Part shown: positions 1-11,409 of the stretch, one piece after another
Layout of the letters: the number at the start of each line of letters is the position of its first letter
Position numbering within the stretch: position 1 is the first letter of the stretch
Assembly: GCF_910596095.1 (NCBI RefSeq)
Contig: NC_056533.1
Location: 32,896,662 to 32,960,661, forward strand
Length of the DNA: 64,000 nt
Source: Thunnus maccoyii
Lineage: Eukaryota > Chordata > Actinopteri > Scombriformes > Scombridae
Direction of reading: 5' to 3'
Translations under genes and position numbers: made by a program
The notes under the pieces: model-generated
What the model saw: the letters and a program-made list of their open reading frames with translations, nothing else
Told to the model about the DNA's origin: nothing
Database searches by the model: none

Positions 1-98
1 AGATTAATAAAATGGCCAGAAACACAAGTTCACATGTGTCTACTCAAAGTGTAAATAAGCAATTCTTGGATAATAATTTGCCAAATCAAAACCCGATT

Positions 99-1310
99 AT
101 GAATTTATACATTATTTAATTAAGGGTTTACATGTTAATTAAGGTCCTTAACTAATATTAGTAGATGGTTGATAAAGATGTTAATTAATATGTATGTCAT
201 GAAGTTCACAGCTAAGCCATTTCATTAAGAGAAAACTGTTCTTATAAATGTTTATTTAAAGGTAATGAGTGTCCACTTACTTGTCCATCCTCCAACTTAT
301 GACTTATTTTTGGTAAAGTTTGAGATCAGTGGACACACTCCATGGTCTTCATGTAGAGTTTTGCTTGTTCCTTTATCTTTATGTAGACGTTCCTTAACTT
401 ACAGTCTAACTATAAATTATTGTGCATGTTATACTGTAATACTTAACCATAATTGGCTGTTGATCAATGCTCTTTGTGACCCTTTTTGTAAAGTTGGAAA
501 CATGTATCCCTTAAGTAACACTTCATAAATGCATCAGAGTGCTGAATAAAAATTACTTAACCATAATTAACCATGTATTAATGTTCTTTGTGACCCTTAT
601 TGTAAAGTTGAAAACATGTATTTCTTAAGTAACACTTCATAAATGGATAAGGATGCTGAATAAGCATTAGTTTACCATAATTAACCATGTATTGAGCATT
701 AGTGAATCATTTCCAGCTGGAAATCAATTCTTCATGACAGTCATCTGTTATCAACACGATTCATTCCAAATTTAAAAAGTTGAAGACTTTATGCTATATG
801 TTAAAAGAAAATGCAATTATAATATTTAGAAAATTTAACAACAATTTTAACATTCTTTTAAAAGAATAATGAAAAAGTGATTTAACCATTTAACTGTTCA
901 ATGAAAATAATGCCAAAAATGTTTTTCTCACATACATGTCACTTGCATGTTATTTTAAAAAACTTTATTTTCATCTAAAATTTAAGAGCCTCCAAGAGGA
1001 GTTAACCATAAAAAAACATGTTTTTGAATGGAGGGGATCTCTAAAACTGGGGACCAAATATTTTACCATATACTGCAGGTTTTGCAATGTTATTAAGTAA
1101 GACTTTACAATTTACAGAGTATTTTCAGAGTAACTAAAACTGTACTGTAAGAGAAAGCAATGTTTAATCCCATGGCATTACAAAGTCCTTACCACATACT
1201 TTCATTAAAATGGATGGTTTCCTTTCCCATGCAATATAGACAAACTTGTACCATATGTTCCATAGTGTTACTGACTAAAACATGACACCACTTATTATGT
1301 TGTTGATTAG
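99..1310. repeat. Left arm of a ~7 kb long-inverted-repeat element
   Basis: This segment is an imperfect reverse complement of the stretch 5620-7040. Matching blocks are 99-126 with about 7005-7031, 126-250 with about 6750-6900, 262-420 with about 6615-6775, and 1140-1300 with about 5625-5790. The arms are rich in TTAACTAATGTTAAT-like words. The right arm ends near 7162 in a motif like the reverse complement of GGTAACACTTTACAATAAGG, which I recall as a terminus of a dispersed teleost DNA element. The outer left end is not identifiable and may lie before base 1. No transposase is visible. Interruptions make the alignment patchy. Confidence 0.65.
441..700. repeat. Tandem repeat, ~115-bp unit, about 2.3 copies
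   Basis: The unit starts with TTAACCATAATT and carries GTTCTTTGTGACCC, TGTAAAGTTG, AACATGTAT and AAGTAACACTTCATAAATG. Unit starts fall near 441, 557 and 671, so the period is 114-116 bp. Copies differ by point changes. The array lies inside the left inverted-repeat arm and is not obviously preserved in the right arm. The short ORF at 265-528 overlaps it and has no sign of being a gene. Confidence 0.7.
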
Positions 1311-1331
1311 GAAATCTTGACAGAACCCCTA

Positions 1332-2494
1332 TTATACAAAGTACAATATAGGTAGTGTTCTGCAGTACAATGAGAGGAGCCGACTGCTGCAGCTACTCCT
1401 CTGTTGCTCCAGGAGGCTGTGGAGAGGGTGTCTGCTACTGTCCATTATAGCTTTCAGTTTGTTTAGCGTGCCTCTCTCCACCACAGATCTTAGCAGGTGC
1501 AATCTCCTGCCCAGCAGAGAGCCCGCTTTTTTGACCAGCTTGTCTAATCGCTTGGTGTTTTCGTCTGTAAGGCTGCCCCCCCAACACACTGCAGCAAAAA
1601 AGAGTGCACTGGCCACCACCGTGTGGTAGAACATGGTCATCATAGACCTACGGAAATCCACGATCATTTCCTTTGTTTTTGAGGTGTTCAGTTGAAGGCA
1701 TTTTTTTCGACTCCAGTCACTGAAGGCTGTTATTAGATTCCTGTATTCGGATTCCTGTCCATTCCTGATACACGCCACAATAGCAGTGTCATCCGAGTAT
1801 TTCTGGATGTGGCAGGGCTCAAAGTTGTATTTGAAGTCCAAGGTATACAATGTGAACAGGAATGGAGCCACTACAGTCCCCTGTGGAGCCCCCGTGCTGC
1901 TCATTACTGTCCCAGAGACACAGTTCCCCAACCTGACAAACTGTGGCCTTTCTGTCAGGTAATCAGTGATCCAAGAAACAAAGGGGGGATCCACTCCCAT
2001 CTCTCTGAGCTTGTCTTTGAGAATGATGGGTTGGATGGAGTTGAATGCACTTGAAAAATCAAAGAACATGATTCTTACATAAGAGCCTGATTCCTCCAGA
2101 TGAGAGAGGGCATGGTGGAGCATGTAAAGGACAGCATCATCCACTCCAGATGAGGAAGAATGTACACAAGTACTGTTATGATATGACTGAATTCTCTTGG
2201 TACATAGTATGGTCTCATACCAACTGCCAATAATTCAATATCTGGACAGCACATCTTCTCCTTGAAAGTAATGTGTGAAGGATTACACCATCTCTGATTC
2301 ACAAATAAAGCCAGTCCTCCTCCTTTCTTCTTTCCACTGGCTTTAGTGTCTCTGTCCATCCGTATGAGACTGAAGCCAGGTAGTTCCACACAGGAATCAG
2401 AGATGTTTTGATTCAACCACATGAGGCTGCATTCACCGCATACTTTCTGAGTCTTCACCATTATCTCCAGCTCATCACTCATCACAGTTGACAT
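1332..2494 (-). mobile_element. Rex1/CR1-like non-LTR retrotransposon fossil (endonuclease plus reverse transcriptase pieces)
   Basis: On the minus strand, 2494-2155 encodes the end of an apurinic-type endonuclease domain (LPGFSLIRMDRDTKASGKKK, then GGGLALFVNQRW and ELLAVGMRPYYVPREF). 2144-1332 encodes a reverse transcriptase core with FFDFSSAFNSIQP, SSTGAPQGTVVAPFLFTLYT and the catalytic box as YSDDTA, followed by the thumb region LQLNTSKTKEMIVDFRR. Such elements are commonly called Rex1/Babar or CR1/L2-like in teleosts. The linker between the two domains is missing: the endonuclease runs almost directly into the palm and a frame change separates them, so this is a deleted, dead copy. It sits inside the long-inverted-repeat element with its 3' end toward the left arm. 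Confidence 0.85.
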
Positions 2495-2499
2495 TTACC

Positions 2500-2880
2500 A
2501 TGATGACCTTTGCACCAGCACAGCAACCACGAAAACACCTCTTTATCTCAGCTATAATAGGGTGGTATCCTCCAGATTTGCTCAGTTTCAATGAAAGAAG
2601 CTCCTCTCTTGAGTAAACTCTTCTCCCCACAGAAATATCCATCAGCAATTGACAAAAAATAATAAAAATACAACAAAAATAAAATAAAATTTAGTAAAAA
2701 TTGAGAGCTACCAGACTTTGCTGCTGCTTGTTGAAGCGCATGTTCGGGTTTAATACAAACTTCTGAACAGTAACATATTCTCATAATATATATAGATATT
2801 ACCCTTTATTAGATGAGCATTTCCAACATGTGCTGTCTGGCCAAAACCCCACCCTCCATGACCTATTGGGAATCCAGTGA
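2500..2880. other. Unassigned spacer between two LINE fossils
   Basis: AT-rich sequence with a run of AAATAAAA-like words near 2660-2700. A 78-codon minus-strand ORF (2548-2784) shows no domain or codon signal that I recognise. It is probably decayed repeat sequence joining the Rex1-like fossil to the L1-like fossil. Confidence 0.4.
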
Positions 2881-2883
2881 CAC

Positions 2884-5440
2884 CTATGTAATGTTTTGAG
2901 CTGAGTTAGTTTCAGTGAGACATTCTTGGAGATAGACTTCTCTCCAGACCTTGTTCCATTCATCATTTGTTATATCACATCTTAGATATATGACCCAAGC
3001 CCTTTTCAGAGCTGGAAAATCAGATGTTATTTTATTTAGAACTTCTTGATAGATATTTTTTGTTTTTAAATGAGGGATATCTCTTGCTAGTAAACACTTG
3101 TCCCAATATGAGGCTTTGGGTGGTTCTCTTGCCTGATTCCTAAAAGCAATAATTGCACTTCTCACTTGGAGATATCTTCACCAAGGTATTTGTTTTAGGG
3201 AGATTTCTGAGTTAATATCTGCATATGATTTAAATTCTTTATCATTATAAAGATCAGCTACTTTTTCAATCTTATCCCCATATAAATGATGCCATATAAA
3301 GGATTTCCCCCTTATCATTATGTATGAGTTGTCCCAAATTGGTATCCATGGTGACTGTGTCATAGATTCTTTTGTATAGCTATTAAGGATGTGCAGAGGG
3401 CCCAGTATTTGTATTTGTATCTGTATTTGTTGAGGCAGCAAAATTATTTATATTTATATTTGTATTCAAATAAAAGTGGAAAGAGGTTTAGAAATCCTGT
3501 TTTTGTTTTTATTGCACTTGTAATTTTAAATTTTTAAAAAAACTTTTAAATTAAAGTGTTACAATAAGTTTTCATGAAGTGTTCCCTTGGGAGCACTTTG
3601 CTTGTGTTAGTAGCTCAATTTTATCTCTGAGGAACACCCCCAACTCGGGAGTGATGTCCAAATTAGGAAATGTGCATCATATAGCAGGTGGATGTGACTC
3701 CCCTCATTGAGACCTGCTGATAGACATAACAGTGGAGCAGAGGCAATTTTTAAAATATTTGTATGAAACAAATATTTGTCAAAGAAAAGAAAAAAAAAAA
3801 CATTTGTGCTTTGTTGAATAACGTATTTGTAGCTATGTAGCTTCTTCCAAATATAGTACACAAAACTTAGGCATGGGTGGGGAAGATCTTTACTGCCATG
3901 TTTGATAATAAAGGCAATGTTTTAACTGACGGATGTGACATATTGCTGTTCAATATTGGCCCAAGATGGTTTAGGTTGACTAGATTTGTCTTCAGAAATA
4001 CATGCATAGTGAAAGCCCAGTGATATAACTGAATGTTTGGCAGGATAAACCCTCTTTTGTCTTTTAAAATGCGCTTTTCTTCTGTTCCATAAAAAAAATA
4101 GTAATAAGTTTGTTAATTTGATTGTATAGATTATCAGGCATTGGAATTGGCAAAATACTTAACACATAGAATAATTTTGGGATGACCATCATTTTGATGG
4201 CACATATTTTGCCCCCAAAAGAGACGTTGAGGCCTTTCCATCTTTCAAACATATTTTTCAATTTCTCCAGAATTGGGGTAGTAATATAATGCCAAGATAA
4301 GTGAGGCCATTTTGCAAGAACTTGATACTAAGGTCGCTCAAATCTGGCTTTGTTGACTGCTCAAAAAAAAAAAAAGTCCTCTAATTATGAGTAATTCACT
4401 TTATACCCCAAAAAAGAAGAGAAACACTATAATACTCTTGATTGATGGTTGTGGCTGAGTAAGAAACAGGTTAACATCGTCTGCATACAAGGAAATTTTA
4501 TGAAGTTCATTAGCTATAGTGACACCATGTATGTTTCCATCCTCTCTTATAGCAATAGCCAAACGTTCAAGGGCCAGAACAAGCAGCAAAGGGGAGAAAG
4601 GGCACAGCTGTCTGGTCCCTCTATGGAGTTTAAAACTGGGGGATGCCATTTGTGATGACTGAGGCATAAGCCCCTGAACATAGGCTTCTAATGCATCTGA
4701 TAAAAAAGGGACCAAATCCATAGGAATTCAAAATGTTGAGTAAATATTCCCACTCTACCCTGTCAAAGGCCTTCTCCGCACCTAAAGACAAAGCTATGGT
4801 AGGACTGGGGGAGGTACCTGTGCACCATTTTATATTGAGTAGATGCCTTATATTATCAGCACCAAGCGATTTCTTATAAATCCAACTTGGTCAGGATGCA
4901 CTGAGTTGGTTATCATCTTTTCCAATCTATTTGATAATACCTTAGCCAAGATTTTAATATTACAATTCAAAGTTGATGGAGGTCGACAGCTCTCACATAA
5001 ACTAAAGTCCTTATCTTTTTTAGGAATTATTATCATAGATGCTGTATTAGAGATTACAGGAAAATGTTCCTTCTTGGATAACATTGTTCAAATGAGCAAA
5101 AGCAGGGAAGTGAGTTTATTATGAAACATAGAAGCATAGAATTCTTGAGGGACACCATCATGGCCAGGTAATATCCCAGCGGCCGTGTGATTAATAGCTG
5201 TGTTAATTTCATCAATTGTTAAGTCATTTTCCAGCATCTTTCCAGTATTCATAGATGGCAGTTGTATACTTTTGATAAAAAGCTCCATATTCTGGTCTGT
5301 TGATACTTGACCATAAGCAGCAGATTCTGATTGGTACAGTTTTTCAAAATACTCCCTAAAGATACAATTTATTTTTTCATCATTTAACACCAGGTTACCA
5401 TGATTATCTTTTAAAGCAGTGATTACATTTCTACTTTTAC
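2884..5440 (-). mobile_element. L1/Tx1-type non-LTR retrotransposon fossil
   Basis: Read on the minus strand from 5440 to 2884, broken frames give successive parts of an L1-clade ORF2. Near 5390-5088 is the pre-RT segment with LTIDEINTAI and PGHDGVPQEFYASMF. At 5084-4848 is the RT finger region (MIIIPKKDKDFSLCESCRPP, then AKVLSNRLEKMI and HPDQVGFIRNR). At 4721-4401 are the palm and catalytic box (ISLYADDVNLFL). At 4261-4064 is the thumb (VSFGGKICAIKMMVIPKLFY). At 3165-2884 is the C-terminal tail (WNKVWREVYLQ). Stops, frameshifts and an internal insertion at about 3395-3810 show that it is inactive. It fills the right half of the core of the long-inverted-repeat element. Confidence 0.85.
3395..3810. 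repeat. Dispersed repeat inserted into the L1 fossil
   Basis: The segment interrupts L1 coding sequence. It starts near GATGTGCAGAGGGCCCAG, has TATTTGTATTTGTATCTG-like words, then AAATAAAAGTGGAAAGAGG, and a second half with GGAGCACTTTGCTTGTG. The block around 3470-3520 is related to the reverse complement of about 6515-6590, so two copies of the same family lie in this window. Exact ends and a target duplication were not resolved. Confidence 0.5.
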
Positions 5441-5619
5441 CTTTTTTTAAAATTCAGTTTCTATTAACATAGTAACAACAATTTAACCTTTGTGTTGGTA
5501 CATATTGTTATGTTGTATTATCACATTTATTTTATGATCCTTACATCACAAGCACATTTTTTTTTAGTACAGTGTTACTACTATGTCATTAAGCATTACT
5601 TTCTTGAACAGGTCTCCTG

Positions 5620-7162
5620 TTTCAGTACACCTATGAAATGTCATGTTTTAGTTAATAACACTATGGAACACATGGTACAAATTTATCTATGTTGCATGAG
5701 AAAGGAAACCATCCATTTTGATGAGAGGATGTGGTAAGGACTTTGTAATACCATGGGATTAAACATTGTTTTCTTTTACAGTACAATTTCAGTTTATTAG
5801 AGAGTTGTGTAAAGTTACCGTTGATGCAAACCCAACATTTCCTGCTTTACTGCTTCTTATTAAAAGCTTTTAAATTACTTAATAATGGGAGACTTTTGTT
5901 GTGAAGAATTTACAGGAAATGAAACGTGTTCCTCAAAGAATTAACAGAGCTTCGTTAGTGGTGCTAAAAACCTGTTGACACAATAATGTATGAACAAATT
6001 TGGAGCTCTTTGTTTAGTGGATCAGTTAGAAATGATGCAGGGAGGAATAATATAAACAGCCATAGTGATGATGATGTTTGATGTAGAGCTGCAGATGACA
6101 AGCACACTTCCAACTGGTAAATAACTTATTTTAACTTGCTATACTGTGCAATGGAAAAACTCTCACAGCGTGCCAGCTCAACTCGAATCATGGCTCAACG
6201 TGACTACCTCCAAAACAATGGAAATGCTGTAACTTTTGCAGAGTGGAGAGTGCAGAGTGGAGAGTGCGGAGTGGAGTATCTCCCAGGCATCTCATAGAGA
6301 TGTCTGGGAGATGTCTCTCACAGAGATGTCTCTCAGTCATCTGTGACACAGAGATAGACTAAGAGACTGAGAGATAGCTGCAGGTCTGTGTGTCTGGTGG
6401 AGCTAATCTTTGGCTGAGTGGTCAGTGCAGTCATCCATGGTCTGGGAGATTGGGGTTTGAGACCCCGTGTGGGAACCCTACTTTGCAAAAATATTGAAGA
6501 ACACTTATTTTAATACTTTATTATCCTAAAATTAGAAGTGTAATAAAAAGAAAAAACAGGATTGTTACATCTATTTCCACATCCCTAACAGTGACACTGT
6601 TTGAATGACGGAAAAGCATAATAGATCCCCTTTAAGGAATGTCTACATGAGGATAAAGGAACACGCAAACCTCTACATGAAGACCATAGAGTGCGTCCAC
6701 TGATCTCAACCTTTACCAAAAATAAGTCACAAGTTGGAGGATGGACAAGTGGAAACTCATTACCCTAAAAACAAACAGTTTTCCCTTAATGAAATGGCTT
6801 AGCTGTGAACTTAATGATATACATGTTAATCAACATCTTTATCAACCATTTACTAATATTAATACCTTAATTAACAGGTTAACCCTTGATGAATGTTAAC
6901 AAGAGACATTAACAGACGTTAACAGTTACTTAATGCTTATTATTGTTAACTGTTAGTGCTTACTGCTGTATTAACTAATGTTAATATCATCTTTATAAAC
7001 TATTAAATAATGTATAAATTAATACCCTAGTTAACATGAACACATTAGTAAATGATAGCCAGACATGTTAGTTAACTAACTATGTTAATTAACTGTTAGT
7101 TATTACTTATTACTGCATTAACTTATGTTAATTAATTTACCCTTATTGTAGAGTTTTACCCA
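5620..7162. repeat. Right arm and right terminus of the long-inverted-repeat element
   Basis: Reverse-complement partner of 99-1310. The match is clear at 5625-5790 (around CATGGTACAAATTTATCTAT and TAATACCATGGGATTAAACA) and at 6615-6900 (around AAACAAACAGTTTTCCC and AATGAAATGGCTTAGCTGTG). The arm is interrupted by a separate repeat at about 6080-6600. The outer edge reads CCCTTATTGTAGAGTTTTACCC near 7141-7162, which I take as the element end. Confidence 0.6.
6080..6600 (+). repeat. SINE-like repeat with a tRNA-like promoter region (about 6409-6480)
   Basis: At 6412-6422 TGGCTGAGTGG fits the pol III A-box consensus. About 35 bases later, GGTTTGAGACCCC resembles a B box inside a GGGG/CCCC stem. 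Upstream are short tandem runs (GAGTGGAGAGTGC at 6241-6275) and repeated GAGATGTCT words. Downstream is an AT-rich tail related to part of 3395-3810. A SINE head or pseudo-tRNA is likely. A functional tRNA is unlikely because I could not form a full cloverleaf with a 7-bp acceptor stem. Confidence 0.45.
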
Positions 7163-7656
7163 GATCTTTTTGCTTGTTTGTCATGTTGTTGTAAATGTCA
7201 TCTTTTGTATACTAAGTCTTGCTACTGCAGTTGAATCTACAGTCAACAGTCCTTTAATTGGTCAGAATTCATAACTTTTTGACACTAACAACGAGAACAG
7301 AGAGCAAGAACATTGTGACTGTGTTAGTTGTAGCCCCAAAGTGCCCAGATACCTTGTGTGTGCTCTCCATATACAGACAGAACATACTGTAACACATACC
7401 CACCCACATACACATGCACATACACACATACAACTGTTAAGTGACTCTCTTGGACTTACTGAAGCTTTGTTACATAATATTGCAGTCTAGAAGCTTGTAC
7501 CGTACTTTCTTCTACAAATCAATACCAATCAATCAACACTAACCACAGGGTATTCTTTTGTTTTCTAACAATATACTCACAGGAAAGAAAATACAGAAAA
7601 ATAAAAGGTGTTTCACTTGGAAAGCAAGACAAGACTCAGCAAGAAGTGGTTGAATA
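7163..7656. other. Intergenic, no feature recognised apart from a weak CA-rich run
   Basis: A degenerate CA-rich run (ACACATACCCACCCACATAC) spans about 7392-7431. Nothing else is recognisable between the right end of the inverted-repeat element and the broken ORF at 7657. Confidence 0.5.
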
Positions 7657-7992
7657 ATGGATAACTCTGCCTTTTACTGTGCAATGCTATGTGTGTTTAT
7701 CGCTCATGCTGATGAGTGCATTAGTAGTAAGATAAGCTATCTACATGCCGGTTCCCTTGTGGTTTCAAAGATGAATGTATCCAAGAATAAAATTTTCAAT
7801 GTGGCTTTTAATGTTACATGAACATATATAATACCAACTAAAATGTTGAAATGTGATGAAAGAAATCTCAAGTTTTATTTCTCTGTTGATGGCTGGAGAA
7901 TGTTACATGGAACATACTATACCACAATTTTGGAGACTTCTGGTGTCCAGTACTTCAACATGGACTATAAGTTTGGAAGTAACCTGAATTGA
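7657..7992 (+). pseudogene. Broken single-exon ORF with a possible signal peptide; family not recognised
   Basis: From the ATG at 7657 the frame is open for 54 codons to a TGA at 7819-7821, then stays open in the same frame for a further 56 codons to a TGA at 7990-7992. The beginning (MDNSAFYCAMLCVFIAHAD) looks like a secretion signal with a hydrophobic core. The second half keeps well-mixed codons, with cysteine and aromatic residues (for example FYFSVDGWRMLHGTYYT). One in-frame stop dividing an otherwise continuous frame suggests a recently inactivated small secreted or surface protein, or a captured fragment. I cannot name its family. It could also be chance in AT-rich DNA; only the length after the stop argues otherwise. 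No clear promoter or poly(A) site was identified. Confidence 0.35.
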
Positions 7993-7999
7993 ACAGTGA

Positions 8000-9640
8000 T
8001 TAGTAGAACATAAACTGATCTGATCAAACAAAAAAATGATCAAATGAATAAACAGCATAAAAACAATTACGCAAGGTTTAGCTGTTTATGTCAAAGACTT
8101 GCAGAGAGCAAGCTTGCAGAGTTAGGTTGAAATATACAGTAAGTTGGAGCATGTTTTACATTGCTTGTGGATACAAGAGTATTGTCTGCATTACTGGCTC
8201 CCATAAAATCAATCAATCTACATAATTTAAAGTCGTCGTTACTGTCTGTTAGTTGTGTGCAAGTCAGACATGGAAATTAGTAAGTACATTATTAACGTTA
8301 ATATGTGATAATGATTTAATTTAAAGCTTGCATAAGTAATGTCATTCATTTAGAATTTTTAATTAATCAGACAGTGGATATGTACATGATGTGTTGTTGA
8401 AGTTATCTAGTTAATTCAAATGCGGCACAGCCCAGAGTAGTTGCAGCAGCACAGCCCAGAGCCACAGCAAGAAATGTGTGCTGATCAGCTGATCACATAG
8501 CCTGTCCAAAAGGAAACAAGTCCACCAGGGCTCATGGTACAAATCAATTTGGGAGTTATTTTGAGGTGAGTCATTTTTCCCCGCTGCATTGCTACACCAG
8601 ATTTCAGGGTTCCCCTACCTGCCAAATCCCATTTAACCCATGGCAAAAGATAAAAGCAGATACTAAAATATCACTCTACTAAATACTTTAAAATATCTGG
8701 AAGAAACCTAGTTTCATGATACCCAGCCATAATCACACTATGGAATCAGACACAACAGGGTGTGGAGGAGGAAGTGACCACCGGAGCTACGCTACAGCCA
8801 CAACCTGACACACAAACTTCACAGTGCTGAGTTTCTCCATGATTCCGCCGACTACGAACCTGAGAATTTTGAGCCTCAGGTGGACAGAAAAGCTGAATCT
8901 AACACAAAAAAAACAATTAGCTTTACAATATAATGTTGGAGCAGAGATGTAATACCACTATTACAATTTATGAGGCTGAACATAGTACTGTGGAATCAGA
9001 CAAAACAGTGTGGAGGATGAAGCGACCACTAGAACTACGTTACAGTGAGATTAAAAGAGAGGCACTGCAGCCGGTGTAGCTTTGCAGCATCGACCAGTGA
9101 CCAGTGAGGATTGTCAGAGAGAATGGAGACGGATTGAAAACTCTGCACTTCAACAAACTTTGTAGTACTTTGGTTCGGTAAACCTAACTTTATTTTCTGA
9201 CAGAATATTATATTGGACTTTAACTCTGAATACAGAACAGCACAACAGCGACTATGTTACCTGTGACTGCATGCAGCTTCAAGCACAATCCGGACCCAGC
9301 TCCTCCTCATCCAAAACAATGAAAGACACAATGTCTCATAGCAGTTTTTCACCCCGTCACCTACAACTGTTTCCCAAACCAAGCTGAAATAGACACAGCA
9401 GACGGGGAGTTTTTTTCACTGTCCACCGGCAGCTCTGGTAGCATTCTGGCTTGTGTGTCGCTAAGTTTGCATTGATCCACATAACTAACTCCAGCGCACT
9501 GTTTGTGTTATGATCCTTGCAAATCAGTACAATACATCCAGACTTGATGAGGAAAAATATAATGCTGCTCACTAACTTTTCGTCGCCCGCGTTCAATAAA
9601 TACACCGTCAGTAGCGGATTGGATGGGACACGCACAATGC
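8000..9640. repeat. Intergenic sequence with a dispersed direct repeat
   Basis: A block around GGAATCAGACACAACAGGGT (about 8741-8800) recurs as GGAATCAGACAAAACAGTGT (about 8991-9050). Both are followed by GTGGAGGA and a variant of GACCAC...GAACTACG. The later part (9060-9640) is less AT-rich and reads like an old transposon body, but no coding domain was recognised. ORFs here appear spurious. Confidence 0.4.
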
Positions 9641-11400
9641 GTTCTGGTTGATGTAGGAATCCCCCTTGAGAGTAATATAGGGAATCTACAGCCTTTTTCT
9701 CAGTTTTATCTAGTCATAGGGCACAAGTTTCCCTTTAACTTAGTTTATCATATAATCTCTATAAAAAAAAAAGCACTCACCCACCAGTTGTATAGTTCAG
9801 TTTAAAGCTAATCAAAACAGACTAGATTCAGGGCTATTGAATTAATTATTGATTTAAGAGTCATCACATTAAACTGAACTCTAAACTAATACCATGTAAA
9901 ATGTCAGCAGAGCTACTCATGGACATTTTAGCACATTTATGACTGCAGTCTGACTGCACTTGCATTGAACATGAAGGATGTGGGAGGATGCATTACTTCA
10001 ATTTATGATTCTAATCTATTCAATCTTTGTAAGGTTAGACATATTTTTCAAGGTGCCGCAAGGTGTTCAAGGACTATTCAACATCATAAGCTCAGCCATA
10101 GGGGCTGTTGATAAAGTGAATAATGCAGTCCTGTACAATATATCTGTCAGGCTTATATTTAACATCAGCCATTTTAATCCAGGCTCTTACCTTCTGTAAT
10201 ATCGACATTTTATGAGTTTAACACATTTTTTCCTTCACACTGATCTTTTTGGGAGTAAGTAAGTATTGAAAATTTAGATCCAGTATTCTGAAGTCTGTAA
10301 GATCAATATAATTTATGACTTTGGGTCATCTAGAGCCTGGTTGTCACATTGAAATTAGGATTTAGAGGAATTATTATCACTCAGTGATAAATCTGGCTCA
10401 TAATCTGCATCACATATCCTCTTTCCTTATATCTCATGTATGCTTAGTCTCTTTCTGGCATGCTGTTAAATAAAGGAGAGTTATCTCAAAGGTAATTATA
10501 ATTAAAGGCAGATATGGGCACACAGTTGCACATAAAAGGTAAAATAAATTCTGCATTTTTATTGATGATCTTTCTTCCCCAATCCATCCATTTGAGGATG
10601 TGTTCAGAGCTCTGGGGAAAAAGGCCACAGCTGAGGAGAAAACCAAAGCGAGAGTCAAAGCTGTGTTCTCAAAGCCAAAGTTATAATGAACTCCACATGT
10701 TTGAAGTCAGACATGCAGGCATCTCCTCAAAGAATACTAAACTTCAATATCAAATGATACGGTATAAACACAGTCAACTGATAAAATATTCATAGATAAG
10801 TACTTATTGTTCATTGATCATCACACCATTTTCATTTCTGAGCTTTTCTGAAACTATACAGTGTCAAAATTTAATAACTGCGCATTATGACAAGTCATCT
10901 TATGTCCTCAACCACATGCACTGTACATTCTGATACTGGACATTAGGGAATCATCATAAAAGGTTTTCTCTGAAATGTTCACTTTTAGTAGAATATTGAA
11001 AAGCCCTCTTAATGATGGACGCAACAACAGAATACCAATTATTAGTTCTTTGCTGTATTCAGTACACTGCAATACTATTAAAATGAGATTTCACTAATTT
11101 TGGTCCATGACAAGATATCTGAAAAGAAAGAGTTGAATATCCATTAAATTTGTTGTAGATGTTCATGGTCCCCAGAGGAGTAATCTAAATGTTTTGGTGT
11201 CCCCTGATGTTTTGTTCTTGCCAATATGTCAATCCTATACACACATTTATGACTCCAAGGGGATCAATTCTTTTGATTTATTAATACATGGCCGTTCCTC
11301 CTGATAAAACAAAGTGAATTATTGTCAGACTTTGTACATAAAATAATTGAATAGTTAACTAAGTTAGAAATATGAGAAACGTAAAATGAATGCACAATTA
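9640..11400. other. Intergenic, no gene recognised
   Basis: AT-rich DNA with only short ORFs lacking recognisable domains. Around 11150-11250 there is a fragment (TGTTCATGGTCCCCAGAGGA) of a dispersed fish repeat, also seen near 13155-13200 and 30635-30680. Confidence 0.4.
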
Positions 11401-11409
11401 TCTCCCACT

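Noticed and set aside
6409..6480. Functional tRNA gene
   Set aside because: A- and B-box-like words are present but no complete cloverleaf or acceptor stem could be drawn; more likely a SINE head.
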